A stretch of DNA of 64,000 bases, taken from NCBI RefSeq assembly GCF_002940685.1, contig NZ_PNFP01000008.1, positions 124,001 to 188,000 of the forward strand. Direction: 5' to 3'. This document shows, piece after piece, positions 26,801-36,773 of the stretch; within the stretch, counting starts at the first letter, position 1; each line of letters opens with the position of its first letter. Source of the stretch: Ensifer adhaerens (GTDB taxonomy: Bacteria; Pseudomonadota; Alphaproteobacteria; Rhizobiales; Rhizobiaceae). A program made the position numbers and the translations under genes. A model generated the notes under the pieces. That model was given only the letters and a program-made list of their open reading frames with translations. It had not been told where the DNA came from and ran no database searches.

Positions 26801-27232
26801 TCAGCCCGCCTTCACAGGGCTGTTCATTGCCCAGAGAACGCCGAAGGGATCGCGGAGCTGGCCGTAACGGTCGCCCCAGAACATCAGCTCGATCGGCATC
26901 ACCACTTCCGCACCGGCGGCAACGGCACGATCCCACCAGGCATCGATATCGTCGACGGTGAGCGTCAGGGTGAAGGCCTGCGGCTTTTCCAGCGGATGGC
27001 CGTATTCCGGATAGGCGTCGGCCAGCATCAGCGAGCTGCCGTTGATGTAGAGGTGGATGTGCATCGTGCGGCCCTGCTCGTCGAGCGGGTGCCGGCCCAC
27101 TTCCTTGCCGCCGAAGGCGCGTTGGTAGAATTCGGACGCCTTGGCGGCGCCGTCGACCTGCAGATAGGGCAGAAGGCCGTTCAGGACCGGTGCCGGCTGC
27201 TGCGTTTCGGTTTGCTGCGTCTGGGTATCCAT
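26801..27232 (-). CDS. VOC/PhnB-like glyoxalase-fold protein
   Basis: 143-aa PhnB-type VOC protein: LPYLQVDGAAKASEFYQRAFGGKEV, LADAYPEYGHPLEK, TVDDIDAWWDRAVAAGAEVVMP and FWGDRYGQLRDPFG. A Gln/Thr-rich N-terminal tag (MDTQTQQTETQQ) precedes the fold. Substrate is unknown; such proteins often resist or modify small electrophiles. It is single, with the next upstream gene more than 150 bases away. Confidence 0.87.
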   Translation of the reverse strand: MDTQTQQTETQQPAPVLNGLLPYLQVDGAAKASEFYQRAFGGKEVGRHPLDEQGRTMHIHLYINGSSLMLADAYPEYGHPLEKPQAFTLTLTVDDIDAWWDRAVAAGAEVVMPIELMFWGDRYGQLRDPFGVLWAMNSPVKAG

Positions 27233-27366
27233 CGGGTTTCTCCATCCTGTTTGAGGAGCCAGGGCCGTTGCTGGCCTGCCTCAAGGACGGGCCGGGTGCA
27301 CCCGATCCGACATGGAGATGGAAAAAATTTGAAGCCGCTGCGGCGCGTCGTTTTTGCAGGCATCAC

Positions 27367-27394
27367 AAAAGGCGGGCCGATCATGGATCGGCCC
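27367..27394 (-). terminator. Terminator of the 84-aa membrane protein gene
   Basis: Minus-strand perfect 9-bp stem GGGCCGATC / GATCGGCCC with a three-base loop, followed by GCC and TTTT. Confidence 0.85.
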
Positions 27395-27421
27395 GGCCGG
27401 TCTTGCCCGGATCAGGAGAGA

Positions 27422-27676
27422 TCAGAGGTCGATGATCGTGCCGCGACCGTCGTTCCAGATGCGCATCTCGCGCTGGCCGTTCGCGGCGGTTGCCGCTGCC
27501 GGGCGCACAGTTGCGCGGGCTGGCTTGAGGTTCAGCCTGGTGGCAATGGCGCTGCCGATCACGACGACGGCGGCGATGCCGGCCAGTGCCAGCGCCAGCG
27601 AGGCGGTCAGCACAAAGGCCGCAAACGTGATGGTCAGGGCTGCGGCCGTAAAGAGAACAGAGCGAATGCTTTGCAT
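27422..27676 (-). CDS. Small membrane protein, unknown function
   Basis: 84 aa: one or two hydrophobic spans (about 8-45, LFTAAALTITFAAFVLTASL and a second Ala/Ile/Val stretch), a basic segment (RLNLKPARATVRPAA) and a polar tail ending RGTIIDL. ATG 27676 has AAAGGTG seven bases upstream; a GTG nine bases earlier is less likely. It has its own terminator and is divergent from the CitE-like gene. No family recognised. Confidence 0.7.
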   Translation of the reverse strand: MQSIRSVLFTAAALTITFAAFVLTASLALALAGIAAVVVIGSAIATRLNLKPARATVRPAAATAANGQREMRIWNDGRGTIIDL

Positions 27677-27801
27677 GATCGTCACCTTTCTGATGGCGAT
27701 GTGGGGGCTCGCGCCCTGACTTGCAAGAGGTTGCCCCCGAAAGGGGGTGCGGCGGTTCGCCTCGTCTTGCGGAACGCGGCAAAGGCGGGCACAACTGAGG
27801 C

Positions 27802-28707
27802 ATGAACAAATCGAGCGAACATCACCCCGTGCGCCTGCGCCGCTCGGTGCTTTCGGTACCGGCCGACAATGCCCGCGCGCTTGCCAAGGTCGCGGAACTC
27901 GCGACCGATGCGGCGATCTTCGATCTCGAGGATGCGGTGGCGCCCGAGCGCAAGGCCGAGGCGCGGGCGGCGCTGGTGCAGCATCTGACGACGAACAGGC
28001 CGGATTGCGAGATCGTCATTCGCATCAATGCGATCGGCTCGGACTTCGGCCAGGGCGATCTCGCGGCAGCGCTTGCGGCCAATCCCGACGCCATTCTTCT
28101 GCCCAAGGTCGAAAGCCCCTCGGATATCCAGGTGGCTGCCGATTGGCTCGACGACAACGATGCGCCGGAAACGCTGCGTCTCTGGGCGATGATCGAAACG
28201 CCGCGCGGGGTCATCAATGCGCCCGCGATCGCCGAGGCCGGCCGTACCTTCAGCGGCAGGCTCGATTGTTTCGTCGTCGGCCTCAACGATCTGCGCAAGG
28301 AAACGGGCGTGCCGGATCGTCCCGGCCGGCCCTATCTCGTCCCCTGGCTGATGCAGATCCTGCTTGCTGCGCGGGGCGGCGGGCTCGATGTCATCGACGC
28401 CGTGTTCAACGATTTCCGCGATGCTGCCGGTTTCGACGAGGAATGCCGGCAGGGCCGCGACATGGGCTATGACGGCAAGATGCTGATCCATCCGGCCCAG
28501 ATCGGCCCGGCGAACGAACGCTTCGGCGTCGAGCAGATCGCCGTCGACGAGGCGCGCGCGATCATCGCCGCCTTCGCTCTTCCTGAAAACGCCGGCAAGG
28601 GCGTCATCAATCTCAACGGCCGAATGGTCGAGCGGTTGCACCTCGACCAGGCCGTAACGCTTGCCGCCAAGGCCGAGCTCATCGAAAAACGAAAGACAAG
28701 AACGTGA
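27802..28707 (+). CDS. CitE-like HpcH/HpaI aldolase family protein
   Basis: 301-aa TIM-barrel protein of the citrate lyase beta/CitE-like group: LRRSVLSVPADNARALAKV, AIFDLEDAVAPERK, ILLPKVESPSDIQ, MIETPRGVINAPAI and GKMLIHPAQIGPANE. These act as malyl-CoA, citramalyl-CoA or related lyases or thioesterases. No citrate lyase alpha or gamma subunits are nearby, so it is a stand-alone CitE-like enzyme. Its TGA overlaps the GTG start of the DUF1737 gene, implying coupling. Confidence 0.92.
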   Translation: MNKSSEHHPVRLRRSVLSVPADNARALAKVAELATDAAIFDLEDAVAPERKAEARAALVQHLTTNRPDCEIVIRINAIGSDFGQGDLAAALAANPDAILLPKVESPSDIQVAADWLDDNDAPETLRLWAMIETPRGVINAPAIAEAGRTFSGRLDCFVVGLNDLRKETGVPDRPGRPYLVPWLMQILLAARGGGLDVIDAVFNDFRDAAGFDEECRQGRDMGYDGKMLIHPAQIGPANERFGVEQIAVDEARAIIAAFALPENAGKGVINLNGRMVERLHLDQAVTLAAKAELIEKRKTRT

Positions 28708-28910
28708 AACTCTACCGCTTCCTGACCGGTCCGGACGACGCCACTTTCTGCCACAAGGTGACGGCGGCGCTGAACCAGGGCTGGAGCCTGCACGGCTCGC
28801 CCACCTATGCCTTCAATGCCGATACGCAGCACATGCAGTGCGGCCAGGCGGTGGTCAAGGATGTCGAGGGCAAGGATTACACCCCTGACATCAAGCTGTC
28901 GGAGCAGTAG
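28704..28910 (+). CDS. DUF1737-type small protein
   Basis: 68-aa protein starting with GTG inside the CitE-like stop (GTGA). It reads KLYRFLTGPDDATFCHKVTAALNQGWSLHGSPTY, the pattern of the DUF1737 family, a small fold of unknown role. The coupling to a CitE-like gene is the only functional hint. Confidence 0.82.
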   Translation: MKLYRFLTGPDDATFCHKVTAALNQGWSLHGSPTYAFNADTQHMQCGQAVVKDVEGKDYTPDIKLSEQ

Positions 28911-28932
28911 TCGCGGTAGCCATCAGCGTCAG

Positions 28933-29101
28933 CCCCTCACCCTAACCCTCTCCCCGCCTGCGGGGAGAGGGGACGAGAGCGAAAGCGCCCTCGGCACTTG
29001 GCGTCGCCCTTTACGGGAATGGTTTATTGAAACGAGCGGGTGCAGCTAGTCTCCTTCGCCCCGCTTGCGGGGAGAAGGTGGCCGGCAGGCCGGATGAGGG
29101 G
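28933..29101. repeat. RIME-type intergenic mosaic repeat, copy 3
   Basis: Left palindrome CCTCTCCCCGC / GCGGGGAGAGG beginning CCCCTCACCCTAACC, and right palindrome CCGCTTGCGG ending GGCCGGATGAGGGG. It sits in the convergent gap between the DUF1737 and metallopeptidase genes. Confidence 0.92.
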
Positions 29102-29176
29102 CAACGGGTGAGCCTTGCTCTTTGAAGTAACGCAGCTCCGGACGGAAATCCGCTTCACACTTTTCCTGGAATTGCG

Positions 29177-29611
29177 CTAACCGCCGACGTGCTCGACGCT
29201 CGCCTCGATCCGCTCCATGTCGTCGTCGGAAAGGCCGAAATGGTGGCCGATCTCGTGGATCAGCACGTGGGTGATGATGTCGCCCAGCGTTTCCTCGTTC
29301 TCTGCCCAATAGTCGATGATCGGGCGGCGATAAAGCGTGATGCGGTTCGGGAATTGGCCGGTTTCCATGGTGAAGCGCTCGCTGATGCCGCGGCCTTCGA
29401 AGAGGCCGAGCAGGTCGAAGGGCGTTTCCAGCGCCATGTCCTCGAAAACGTCGTCACTCGGGAAGTCGGCAACCTCGATGATGAGGTCGGTCGTCAACTG
29501 GCGGAATTCCTGCGGCAGGTGGCCGTAGGCTTCCAGAGCGAGCTGCTCGAAAGTGGTAAGCGTCGGTGCGTGGCGTTCCCGCCAATCATCGGTCTGGTCA
29601 ATGCGGGCCAT
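29177..29611 (-). CDS. Zinicin-like metallopeptidase family protein
   Basis: 144-aa protein with the minimal zinc-protease motif HEIGHHFGLSDDDM (HExxHxxGxxD) near residue 120, preceded by DITHVL helices and the ITLYRRPIIDYW strand, as in the small cytoplasmic DUF1025/zinicin family. Substrate is unknown. ATG 29611 has AAGGAG five bases upstream; the upstream GTG at 29617 is too close to it. It points away from imuA, so the gap 29612-29779 is a divergent control region. Confidence 0.87.
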   Translation of the reverse strand: MARIDQTDDWRERHAPTLTTFEQLALEAYGHLPQEFRQLTTDLIIEVADFPSDDVFEDMALETPFDLLGLFEGRGISERFTMETGQFPNRITLYRRPIIDYWAENEETLGDIITHVLIHEIGHHFGLSDDDMERIEASVEHVGG

Positions 29612-29742
29612 AGGCACTCCTTGTTGCCCTCATATAGCGATTTTGCCTTTGTTTTTCGAGTGTTGAATTCCTTGATCACAGGGACAGGAATAAATTCTTA
29701 GAATTGGCTGTTGACTCCATTAGGAAGCTCTGGAATCAATTA

Positions 29743-29757
29743 GAACATAACATGAAC
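29743..29757 (+). promoter_or_regulatory. LexA (SOS) box of imuA-imuB-dnaE2
   Basis: GAAC-N7-GAAC (GAACATAACATGAAC), a perfect alphaproteobacterial LexA operator, 22 bases before the imuA ATG. The same cassette is LexA-regulated in Caulobacter and Sinorhizobium. Confidence 0.88.
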
Positions 29758-29779
29758 ATACTGATGGGAGTTGACCGTC

Positions 29780-30733
29780 ATGGCCGACACAGCCGTGCAG
29801 CGGGAGACGGTGCTTTCGCTCCGGGAAACCATAGCAAGGATCGAAAACCGTCGGCTTCCGGGCGTCGTGCGCGCCGCCAAGGCGGCTGATCCCGGTGGCT
29901 TCCGTCAACGGGAGGAAGAGGAACCCGGCCGCAAGGTGCTTTCGCTCGGCGTTCCCGATCTGGACGATCTTCTCGAGGGCGGTCTGCCGCTCGAAGGCAT
30001 GACGGAAATCCGCAATGCCGAGACGCGCGATGCGGGTGCTGCCGCCGGTTTTGCCGCCGCACTCGGCGTGCTCTGCCAACGAGCGCGCCTTGAAAAAGGC
30101 GAGCCTGTGGCTCCCGTTCTCTGGATCAGCCAGTCGATGGCGTCCACCGAGGCGGGCCTGCCCTATGGGCTGGGTCTGAAGGCCTTTGGGCTCGATGTCC
30201 GCGGTCTCGTCTTCAGCCTGCCGCGCACGGTGAAGGATGCGCTCTGGATCGCCGAGGCTGCGCTTTCCGTGCCGAGCTTCTGCGCCGTCATCCTCGAAAT
30301 TCGCGGCAATCCTGCAGCCCTTGCGCTCAGCGAAAGCCGGCGCCTGCATGTGCGCTCGCGTGCTGGCCACGTCCCCCTTCTGCTTTTGCGCCAGTCCGGA
30401 CACGAGGAGGCGAGCAGCGCCTTCTTTCGGCTCCTCGTCGAACCGGCACCGGCGCGCGAGCGTCCGCTACCGGATGGATCGATGCTTCGCGGCAGCATCG
30501 GCCATCCCGTCTTTCATGTCATTGCCGAGAAGAGCAGGGCTCCTGCGCCGCTCGGCTTCCTGCTGGAGTGGAACCCCCATGACCGCCGCCTTTACCCCGT
30601 CGAGCCCCTACCAGCCGCTGCTGCGGCAGATCCAGAACCAGCGCATTCTGTCGCTCGCCTTTCCGCATCTTCCGGCCGATCGGGTCGCGCGCAAGCGCTG
30701 GGGGAACTCGTGGCTTTCCCGCGGGCGTCCTGA
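29780..30733 (+). CDS. imuA: ImuA, SOS mutagenesis accessory protein
   Basis: 317-aa RecA-like protein of the ImuA family: VLSLGVPDLDDLLEGGLPLEGMTEI, then a RecA-fold core without an intact ATP-binding lysine, LWISQS, FCAVILEIRGNPAALALSESRRLHVRS, and a basic-poor C-terminus. ATG 29780 has GGGAG nine bases upstream. It heads the error-prone cassette with imuB and dnaE2 behind a LexA box. ImuA's exact role is unknown; it is needed for damage-induced mutagenesis in Caulobacter. Confidence 0.93.
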   Translation: MADTAVQRETVLSLRETIARIENRRLPGVVRAAKAADPGGFRQREEEEPGRKVLSLGVPDLDDLLEGGLPLEGMTEIRNAETRDAGAAAGFAAALGVLCQRARLEKGEPVAPVLWISQSMASTEAGLPYGLGLKAFGLDVRGLVFSLPRTVKDALWIAEAALSVPSFCAVILEIRGNPAALALSESRRLHVRSRAGHVPLLLLRQSGHEEASSAFFRLLVEPAPARERPLPDGSMLRGSIGHPVFHVIAEKSRAPAPLGFLLEWNPHDRRLYPVEPLPAAAAADPEPAHSVARLSASSGRSGRAQALGELVAFPRAS

Positions 30734-32201
30734 GCATCCGCCCGTCGTCTTCGCCGACAAGGTGAAGAGCGCGATGCGTCTTGTCGCGCTCGACGGTTTT
30801 GCCGAGAAGCGCGGGTTTCACATCGGTCAGGGCGTTGCCGAGGCGCGGGCCATGTGTCCCGAGATCGACGTGCTGCCGGCCGATCCCGCCGCCGACCGGG
30901 CCCTGCTTGCAGGCCTTGCGGACTGGTGCTGCCGCTACACGCCACTCGTCGCGCTCGATGGTGACAGCGGCCTCTTTCTCGACATTACCGGCTGCGCCCA
31001 CCTTCTCGGCGGGGAAAAGGCGCTGCTCGACGATCTGCTCGCCCGCCTTTTCCATTTGGGGGTCGAGGCCCGGGCGGCGATCTCCTCGTCCGCCGGGCTC
31101 TCCTGGGCGGTGGCGCGTTTCGGTTCCGACGACATCCTTGCCGAGGATGAGGCGGCGCGGGCGCTGGCACCGCTGCCGCTGGCGGCGCTCAGGCTGCCGC
31201 GGGAAACGATCGAAACGCTTGGCCGGGTCGGGCTCAAGCAGATCGGCGACATCCTCAAGGCGCCGCGCGCGCCGCTTGCCCGCCGGTTCGGTGCAACCCT
31301 GCTTCTGCGCCTCGACCAGGCGCTCGGGCGCGAGGACGAACCACTGTCGCCGCGGCTGCCCGTCGCCGCCCTTTCGGTCGAGCGCCGGCTCGGCGAACCG
31401 GTCCAGGGCGAAGACGATATCTTGGGCCTGGCGGAAGAGCTGGCGCTGCGGCTGAAGCCGGAGCTGGAAAAGCGCGGGGAGGGCGGACGCCTGTTCGAGC
31501 TGCTGCTCTTCCGTGTCGATGGCGCGGTCTTCCGCATTACCGCCGGCACGTCCTCGCCGCTCAACGATCCGCGACGTGTCGCCGGTCTTTTCCGCGAGCG
31601 CCTGCAGGCGGTGCACGAAGATCTCGATGCCGGCTTCGGTTTCGAAATCCTCAGGCTCTCGGTGCCGAAGAGCGAAAAATACGAGGTGATGCAGGAGGAT
31701 TTTTCCGGCACGCCGGATCGCGAGCGTCCGCTTGCCGCCTTCGCCGACCGGGTCATGGCGCGGTTCGGCGCAGAAAGCCTGATGGTGCCGGCGCTCTCGG
31801 AAAGCCATGTTCCGGAGCGGGCGGCAAGCTTCCGGCCGCTCACGGATCTGGCGCTGATCGGCAAGGCTGAGGAACCGGGTAACAACATCCCGGCGCCCCT
31901 GCTTGCCGCCGCCGCCCGGCCGCAGCGGCTCTTTCCAAGCCCCGAGCCGGTGGAGGCGGTGGCCGAGGTGCCCGAGGGGCCGCCCCGAAGCTTTCGCTGG
32001 CGGCGCACGTTGCACCGCATTGCGCGGGCCGAAGGGCCGGAGCGGATCGCCGGCGAATGGTGGCTCGACGGCGAGCCGGCGCTGGAGCGCGACTATTTCC
32101 GGGTGGAGGACGATAGCGGCCGGCGGTTCTGGCTGTTTCGCGAGGGTCATTACGGCGCCAGCGCTCCGCCGCGCTGGTTCATGCATGGGGTCTTCGCATG
32201 A
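30579..32201 (+). CDS. imuB: ImuB, inactive Y-family polymerase-like protein
   Basis: 540-aa Y-family-like protein that links the beta clamp to DnaE2. The N-terminus [15 protein letters not shown] is the ImuB signature and replaces the catalytic DxD motif of real Y-polymerases; the expected second acidic pair is seen only as [16 protein letters not shown]. The beginning overlaps imuA by 155 bases in another frame, and the signature itself lies in the overlap, so the overlap is real. The C-terminal tail (from about 430) holds the DUF6504-like segment [21 protein letters not shown]. It overlaps dnaE2 by four bases. Confidence 0.94.
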   Translation: MTAAFTPSSPYQPLLRQIQNQRILSLAFPHLPADRVARKRWGNSWLSRGRPEHPPVVFADKVKSAMRLVALDGFAEKRGFHIGQGVAEARAMCPEIDVLPADPAADRALLAGLADWCCRYTPLVALDGDSGLFLDITGCAHLLGGEKALLDDLLARLFHLGVEARAAISSSAGLSWAVARFGSDDILAEDEAARALAPLPLAALRLPRETIETLGRVGLKQIGDILKAPRAPLARRFGATLLLRLDQALGREDEPLSPRLPVAALSVERRLGEPVQGEDDILGLAEELALRLKPELEKRGEGGRLFELLLFRVDGAVFRITAGTSSPLNDPRRVAGLFRERLQAVHEDLDAGFGFEILRLSVPKSEKYEVMQEDFSGTPDRERPLAAFADRVMARFGAESLMVPALSESHVPERAASFRPLTDLALIGKAEEPGNNIPAPLLAAAARPQRLFPSPEPVEAVAEVPEGPPRSFRWRRTLHRIARAEGPERIAGEWWLDGEPALERDYFRVEDDSGRRFWLFREGHYGASAPPRWFMHGVFA

Positions 32202-35200
32202 GCGACGCTGTCCCCTATTTCGAGATCGGCGCCTGGTCGAATTTCTCCTTCCTCGAAGGCGCTTCCCATCCGGGCGAGATGGTGGTTGCGGCGAGCCGTC
32301 TCAAGATATCAGGCCTCGGCATTGCCGACCGCAACACGGTGGCCGGCGTCGTGCGGGCGCATGCGCAGGCCAAGGTGGAGAAGTCGACCTTCCAGCCGGG
32401 TGCACGGCTTTCCTTTGCCGAGGACCTGCCCGACGTGCTCGCCTATCCCTTGAACCGCCGCGGCTGGGGCAATCTCTGCCGGATGCTGAGTGCCGGTAAC
32501 CTACGGGCCAAGAAGGGCACCTGCACGCTCTACGAGACCGATCTGATCGAATGGGGCGAGGATTTGCTTCTCGCCGTGCTGCCGGGCCCCGTCATCGGCG
32601 CGCCGGAGGCAACCCGGCTTGGCGATTTCCTCAAGCGGCTGAAACCGCATTTCGCCGATCGGCTCTATCTGGCGCTGGTGCCGCGTTATGACGGCTTCGA
32701 CCAGTTCGCCTTTGCCGGGCTTGCAACCATTGCCCGCCATGCGGCAGTCAAGCTCGTCGCCACTAACAGTCCGCTGTTTCACGCGGCTGCAAGGCGACCG
32801 CTCGCCGATGTCGTCACCGCCATCCGCGAGCATGTGACGATCGCCACGGCCGGCTATCGGCTGCATGCCAATGCCGAAAGGCATCTGAAGGCGCCCGCCG
32901 AAATGGTGCGCATCTTCCGCGACTATCCGGAAGCGATCGCCAATACCGGGCATTTCTTTGGACGTCTGAAGTTCTCGCTGTCGGATCTCGAATATCAGTA
33001 TCCGGATGAGAGCATTCCGGGCGAAACACCGACGCAGACGCTGCGGCGGCTGACGATGGAGGGCGCGCGAGAACGGTATCCCGGTGAGATCCCTCAGAAG
33101 ATTTCGACGCAGATCGAGTATGAGCTCGAGCTGATCGCCAGCAAGCGTTACGAACCCTACTTCCTGACGGTGCGCAATATCATGCAGTTTGCGCGCAGTG
33201 CTCAGATCCTGTGTCAGGGCCGCGGGTCGGCGGCGAATTCTACCGTCTGCTATTGTCTGCGCATTACCGAGGTCGACCCGCTTTCGACCACCCTGCTTTT
33301 CGATCGTTTCCTCTCGACCGAGCGGGACGAGCCGCCGGATATCGACGTCGATTTCGAACATGAGAAGCGGGAAGAGGTGATCCAGCATATCTACCGCACC
33401 TATGGCAAGGAACATGCGGGGCTGACGGCCGCCGTCATCAGCTACCGGGCGCGCTCGGCCGGTCGCGAAACCGCCAAGGCTTTCGGGTTCTCAGAAGACG
33501 TGCAATCGGCGCTTGCCGGTTCGGTCTGGGGCTGGTCGGTCGCCGATCTCTCAGAGCGTGAGGCGCAGGCTGCCGGGCTCGACACGAAGGACCCGACGAC
33601 GGTGAAGGTGCTCGACTATGCCACCGAGCTGATGAGCTTCCCGCGCCATCTCTCCCAGCATGTCGGCGGCTTCGTCATGACCCGCGACCGTCTCGACGAG
33701 GTAGTGCCGATCATGAACACGGCGATGCCCGACCGTTTCATGATCGAGTGGGACAAGGACGACCTCGACACGTTGAAGATCCTGAAGATCGACGTGCTTG
33801 CGCTCGGCATGCTCACCTGCATCGCCCGGGCCTTCGACCTGCTCGACCGGCATTACAATGAGCGGAAAAACCTCCACCAGCTTTTCAAGGATCACCAGGA
33901 CGCCGTCTACGACATGATCTGCCGCGCCGATACGATCGGTGTCTTCCAGATCGAGAGCCGGGCGCAGATGAGCATGTTGCCGCGGCTGAAGCCCCGCATC
34001 TTCTATGACCTTGTCATCGAGGTGGCGATCGTCCGGCCCGGACCGATCCAGGGCAACATGGTGCACCCCTATCTGAAACGCCGGGAGCAGCGCGCGCGCA
34101 ATATCCCCATCGAATATCCAAGTCCGGAACTGGAGGCCGTACTGAAGCGGACGCTCGGCGTGCCCCTGTTCCAGGAACAGGCAATGCAGATCGCCATTAC
34201 CGCCGCCGGCTTCACACCCAGTGAGGCGGACAAGTTGCGTCGCGCCATGGCGACCTTCAAGCGCACCGGCACCATCCATACCTTCCATGAGAAGATGATC
34301 GAGGGCATGGTCAGGAACGGCTATGAACGGGACTTTGCCGAGCGTTGCTTCAAGCAGATCGAGGGCTTCGGCGAGTATGGTTTTCCCGAGAGCCATGCCG
34401 CGTCCTTCGCGCTGCTCGTCTATGTCTCCTCCTGGCTCAAGACCTACTATCCCGATGTCTTCTGCGCGGCGCTCCTGAATTCGCAGCCGATGGGCTTTTA
34501 CGCGCCAGGGCAACTGGTGCGCGATGCAAGGGAGCATGGGGTCAGGGTCATGCCCGTCGACATCAACCATTCGCTCTGGGATGCGGACCTTGAAGAGGGA
34601 GGGGTCGACAAGAGGGCCATCGAGCCGCGGCATCGCGAGATGGCGGACGTGATCAGGACGACGAAGGCGATGCGGCTCGGCTTCAACTCGATCAAGGGGC
34701 TGAACCAGGAAGAGATCGAGAAGAAACTCATCGCCAACCGGGGGGACGGCTACAGAACGGTTCGTGATCTCTGGCTGCGCTCCGGCCTCTCCCGTTCCGC
34801 GCTCGAAAGGCTTGCGGATGCGGATGCCTTCCGTTCGATTGGGCTCGACCGGCGAAAGGCGCTCTGGGCGGTGAAGGCACTGGATGAAAAGAGTGCTGCG
34901 GAACGGTTGCCGCTCTTCGAAGGTGCGGCGAGAGAGGAGTTGCGGCCGGAACCGGCGATGGTCCTGCCGGAGATGCTGCCGGGCGAGCAGGTGATCAACG
35001 ACTATCGTTACCTCTCCTTCTCGCTGAAGGCGCATCCGGTCTCTTTCCTCAGAGACACCCTTTCTGCGCAGGGCATCGTGCAGAGCCGCGCGCTTGCGAC
35101 CGCCCCGGTCGGGCGGCGGGTCACGGTTGCCGGCCTGGTGCTCGTCCGCCAGCGTCCGGGCTCGGCCAAGGGCGTCATCTTCATGACCATCGAGGACGAG

Positions 35201-35566
35201 ACCGGCGTTGCCAATGCGATCGTCTGGCCAAAGGTGTTCGCGGCCTATCGCCCGGTGGTCATGGGCGCGCGGCTGGTCAAGATCCGCGGCCGGCTGCAGC
35301 GCGAAAGCAGCGTCATCCATGTGGTTGCCGAGCACATCGAGGATATCACGCCGATGCTCGGGCTATTGCGCAAGGAGGCGCGGCGTTTCGGTGCGAGTGA
35401 CCGTGCCGACGAGGCGCTGCGGCCGACCGGCGACGCACGCCAGAAGCGGGCACAAGGCGACCTGGCTCTGCCGACGGCCCGCCGGTCCGGCAGCAATCCC
35501 GGCAGTCCGGACCGGGCGACAGCCGAGGTGGCCGACGTGATGCCGAAGGGGCGCAATTTCCATTGA
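32198..35566 (+). CDS. dnaE2: Error-prone DNA polymerase DnaE2
   Basis: 1122-aa C-family polymerase for translesion synthesis. An N-terminal PHP domain ([21 protein letters not shown]), the palm with the catalytic aspartates in [20 protein letters not shown] and a third Asp in [22 protein letters not shown], then fingers, the HhH region and an OB fold ([23 protein letters not shown]). It ends in a short basic tail (VMPKGRNFH). ATGA overlap with imuB shows a single operon. No terminator is obvious after the stop. Confidence 0.97.
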   Translation: MSDAVPYFEIGAWSNFSFLEGASHPGEMVVAASRLKISGLGIADRNTVAGVVRAHAQAKVEKSTFQPGARLSFAEDLPDVLAYPLNRRGWGNLCRMLSAGNLRAKKGTCTLYETDLIEWGEDLLLAVLPGPVIGAPEATRLGDFLKRLKPHFADRLYLALVPRYDGFDQFAFAGLATIARHAAVKLVATNSPLFHAAARRPLADVVTAIREHVTIATAGYRLHANAERHLKAPAEMVRIFRDYPEAIANTGHFFGRLKFSLSDLEYQYPDESIPGETPTQTLRRLTMEGARERYPGEIPQKISTQIEYELELIASKRYEPYFLTVRNIMQFARSAQILCQGRGSAANSTVCYCLRITEVDPLSTTLLFDRFLSTERDEPPDIDVDFEHEKREEVIQHIYRTYGKEHAGLTAAVISYRARSAGRETAKAFGFSEDVQSALAGSVWGWSVADLSEREAQAAGLDTKDPTTVKVLDYATELMSFPRHLSQHVGGFVMTRDRLDEVVPIMNTAMPDRFMIEWDKDDLDTLKILKIDVLALGMLTCIARAFDLLDRHYNERKNLHQLFKDHQDAVYDMICRADTIGVFQIESRAQMSMLPRLKPRIFYDLVIEVAIVRPGPIQGNMVHPYLKRREQRARNIPIEYPSPELEAVLKRTLGVPLFQEQAMQIAITAAGFTPSEADKLRRAMATFKRTGTIHTFHEKMIEGMVRNGYERDFAERCFKQIEGFGEYGFPESHAASFALLVYVSSWLKTYYPDVFCAALLNSQPMGFYAPGQLVRDAREHGVRVMPVDINHSLWDADLEEGGVDKRAIEPRHREMADVIRTTKAMRLGFNSIKGLNQEEIEKKLIANRGDGYRTVRDLWLRSGLSRSALERLADADAFRSIGLDRRKALWAVKALDEKSAAERLPLFEGAAREELRPEPAMVLPEMLPGEQVINDYRYLSFSLKAHPVSFLRDTLSAQGIVQSRALATAPVGRRVTVAGLVLVRQRPGSAKGVIFMTIEDETGVANAIVWPKVFAAYRPVVMGARLVKIRGRLQRESSVIHVVAEHIEDITPMLGLLRKEARRFGASDRADEALRPTGDARQKRAQGDLALPTARRSGSNPGSPDRATAEVADVMPKGRNFH

Positions 35567-35811
35567 AGGTCTCCGGATCCGGCGTGACGGCCATTCCCAT
35601 GGTGCGGGGCGCGGTTTGGTGAGAGGAGCCGCCAAGTGCGCCGGAGAATTCCAGCGAACCCCGACGTCGGCTCACGGGCAGGCCCTCCCCCATCGTGCGC
35701 ATAGGTGTGTAAAAATGTCGCAGGCTGCGGGCGTCGTGACCCATTCAGGGTTTGCAGGAGAAGTCGCCAAGGAATCTCTAAAATTCTGAAAAGACGAAGT
35801 TTTTTGTCAAG
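35567..35811. other. Gap after dnaE2, no gene seen
   Basis: 245 bases between the dnaE2 stop and the bfd control region. It holds a 24-codon open frame at 35715 (MSQAAGVVTHSG...) that cannot be judged, and an AT-rich stretch from 35775. No terminator or repeat recognised. Confidence 0.4.
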
Positions 35812-35828
35812 TTTAGAGTCGTTCTAAT
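35812..35828 (+). promoter_or_regulatory. Irr-type iron control element upstream of bfd-bfr
   Basis: TTTAGAG-TCG-TTCTAAT; the known ICE consensus is TTTAGAA-N3-TTCTAAA, so 12 of the 14 arm positions match. It lies 33 bases before the -35 box of the bfd promoter. Confidence 0.75.
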
Positions 35829-35855
35829 CGACCTGCAACTTCCGCTCGCGGAGTT

Positions 35856-35889
35856 TTTAGTTGACACTAAATGTCCTGTTTTGCTTTAT
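35856..35889 (+). promoter_or_regulatory. bfd-bfr promoter with a second palindrome over the -35 box
   Basis: TTGACA (35861-35866), a 17-base spacer, CTTTAT (35884-35889). The -35 box is centred in a palindrome TTTAG-N6-CTAAA (35856-35871) similar to the Irr element, which would let a regulator cover the promoter. Confidence 0.65.
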
Positions 35890-35928
35890 GCGCAGATACA
35901 GGGCGTTGCGTACGACAGGCGAGACGAC

Positions 35929-36240
35929 ATGCTGGTTTGCAGCTGCAATTTCATCACGGAAAAAGAGATCGAGGACACGATTGTCGGCCTCCTTGACGAG
36001 GACTGTTGGCAGCTGATCGTGCCGGCGAAAGTCTACCACGCGATGGAAAAACGCGGCCGTTGCTGCGGCTGTTTCCCCAATGTCGTCGACATCATCATCC
36101 GCACCACCGAGCAATATCACGCCCGTCGCGACTCGACGGACGCAGAGATATTTGATTTCATGACCCGCCTCAGACAATTCCACGACGACAACCGGAGGGC
36201 GGATCTTGAAAGGCGACAAAAAAGTCATCGAGCAGCTTAA
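35929..36240 (+). CDS. bfd: Bacterioferritin-associated ferredoxin
   Basis: 103-aa Bfd: starts [18 protein letters not shown] with Cys 4 and 6, and a second pair in RGRCCGCFP (45-48), giving the 2Fe-2S site used to reduce and release iron from bacterioferritin. It is longer than the usual 64-75 aa because of a charged tail after residue 60 ([22 protein letters not shown]), whose end overlaps bfr by 35 bases. It is the first gene of an iron-storage pair behind an Irr-like box. Confidence 0.94.
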   Translation: MLVCSCNFITEKEIEDTIVGLLDEDCWQLIVPAKVYHAMEKRGRCCGCFPNVVDIIIRTTEQYHARRDSTDAEIFDFMTRLRQFHDDNRRADLERRQKSHRAA

Positions 36241-36697
36241 CGAAGCGCTCTATCTCGAACTCGGTGCCGTCAACCAGTATTGGCTGCACTACCGCCTCCT
36301 CGAAGACTGGGGTTACACGCTTCTCGCCAAGAAGGAGCGGGCCGAATCCATCGAGGAGATGCAGCATGCCGACAAGCTCGTCGCGCGCATCATCTTCCTT
36401 GAGGGCCACCCCAACCTGCAGACGGTTGCGCCGCTGCGGATCGGCCAGAACGTCAAGGAAGTGCTGAAGGCCGATCTCGCCGGCGAATACGACGCCCGCA
36501 CGGCCTACAAGAAATCCCGAGACATCTGTCACGCCGCCGGAGACTATGTCTCCATGAAACTCTTCGAAGAACTGCTCGCGGATGAGGAAGGCCACATCGA
36601 TTTCCTCGAAACCCAGCTCGAGCTGCTCGACAAGATCGGCGAAGAGAAATACGGCCAGCTCAATGCCGCACCGGCCAACGAAGCCGAAGCCGACTGA
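36206..36697 (+). CDS. bfr: Bacterioferritin
   Basis: 163-aa heme-containing ferritin. Ferroxidase and heme residues are in their standard places: E18, E51, M52 (heme ligand), H54, and E94 near the [14 protein letters not shown] helix, with E127 and H130 in [12 protein letters not shown]. The start is TTG 36206 with a GGAGGGCGG site; no ATG gives the conserved [15 protein letters not shown]. It overlaps the bfd 3' end by 35 bases, so translation is coupled. It stores iron under iron-replete conditions. Confidence 0.96.
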   Translation: MKGDKKVIEQLNEALYLELGAVNQYWLHYRLLEDWGYTLLAKKERAESIEEMQHADKLVARIIFLEGHPNLQTVAPLRIGQNVKEVLKADLAGEYDARTAYKKSRDICHAAGDYVSMKLFEELLADEEGHIDFLETQLELLDKIGEEKYGQLNAAPANEAEAD

Positions 36698-36721
36698 GCC
36701 TGGTCAAAGCTTACAAAGGCG

Positions 36722-36749
36722 AAGGCCGGCGATATCGCCGGCCTTTGTC
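36722..36749. terminator. Terminator between bfr and rppH
   Basis: Self-complementary AAGGCCGGCGAT / ATCGCCGGCCTT followed by TTGTCG, 25 bases after the bfr stop. It can serve both convergent genes. Confidence 0.8.
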
Positions 36750-36773
36750 GTTTCAGGAGCAAAGCAGTCCGGT

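Noticed and set aside
35715-35789. 24-codon ORF after dnaE2
   Set aside because: Too short and no ribosome site strong enough to separate it from chance.
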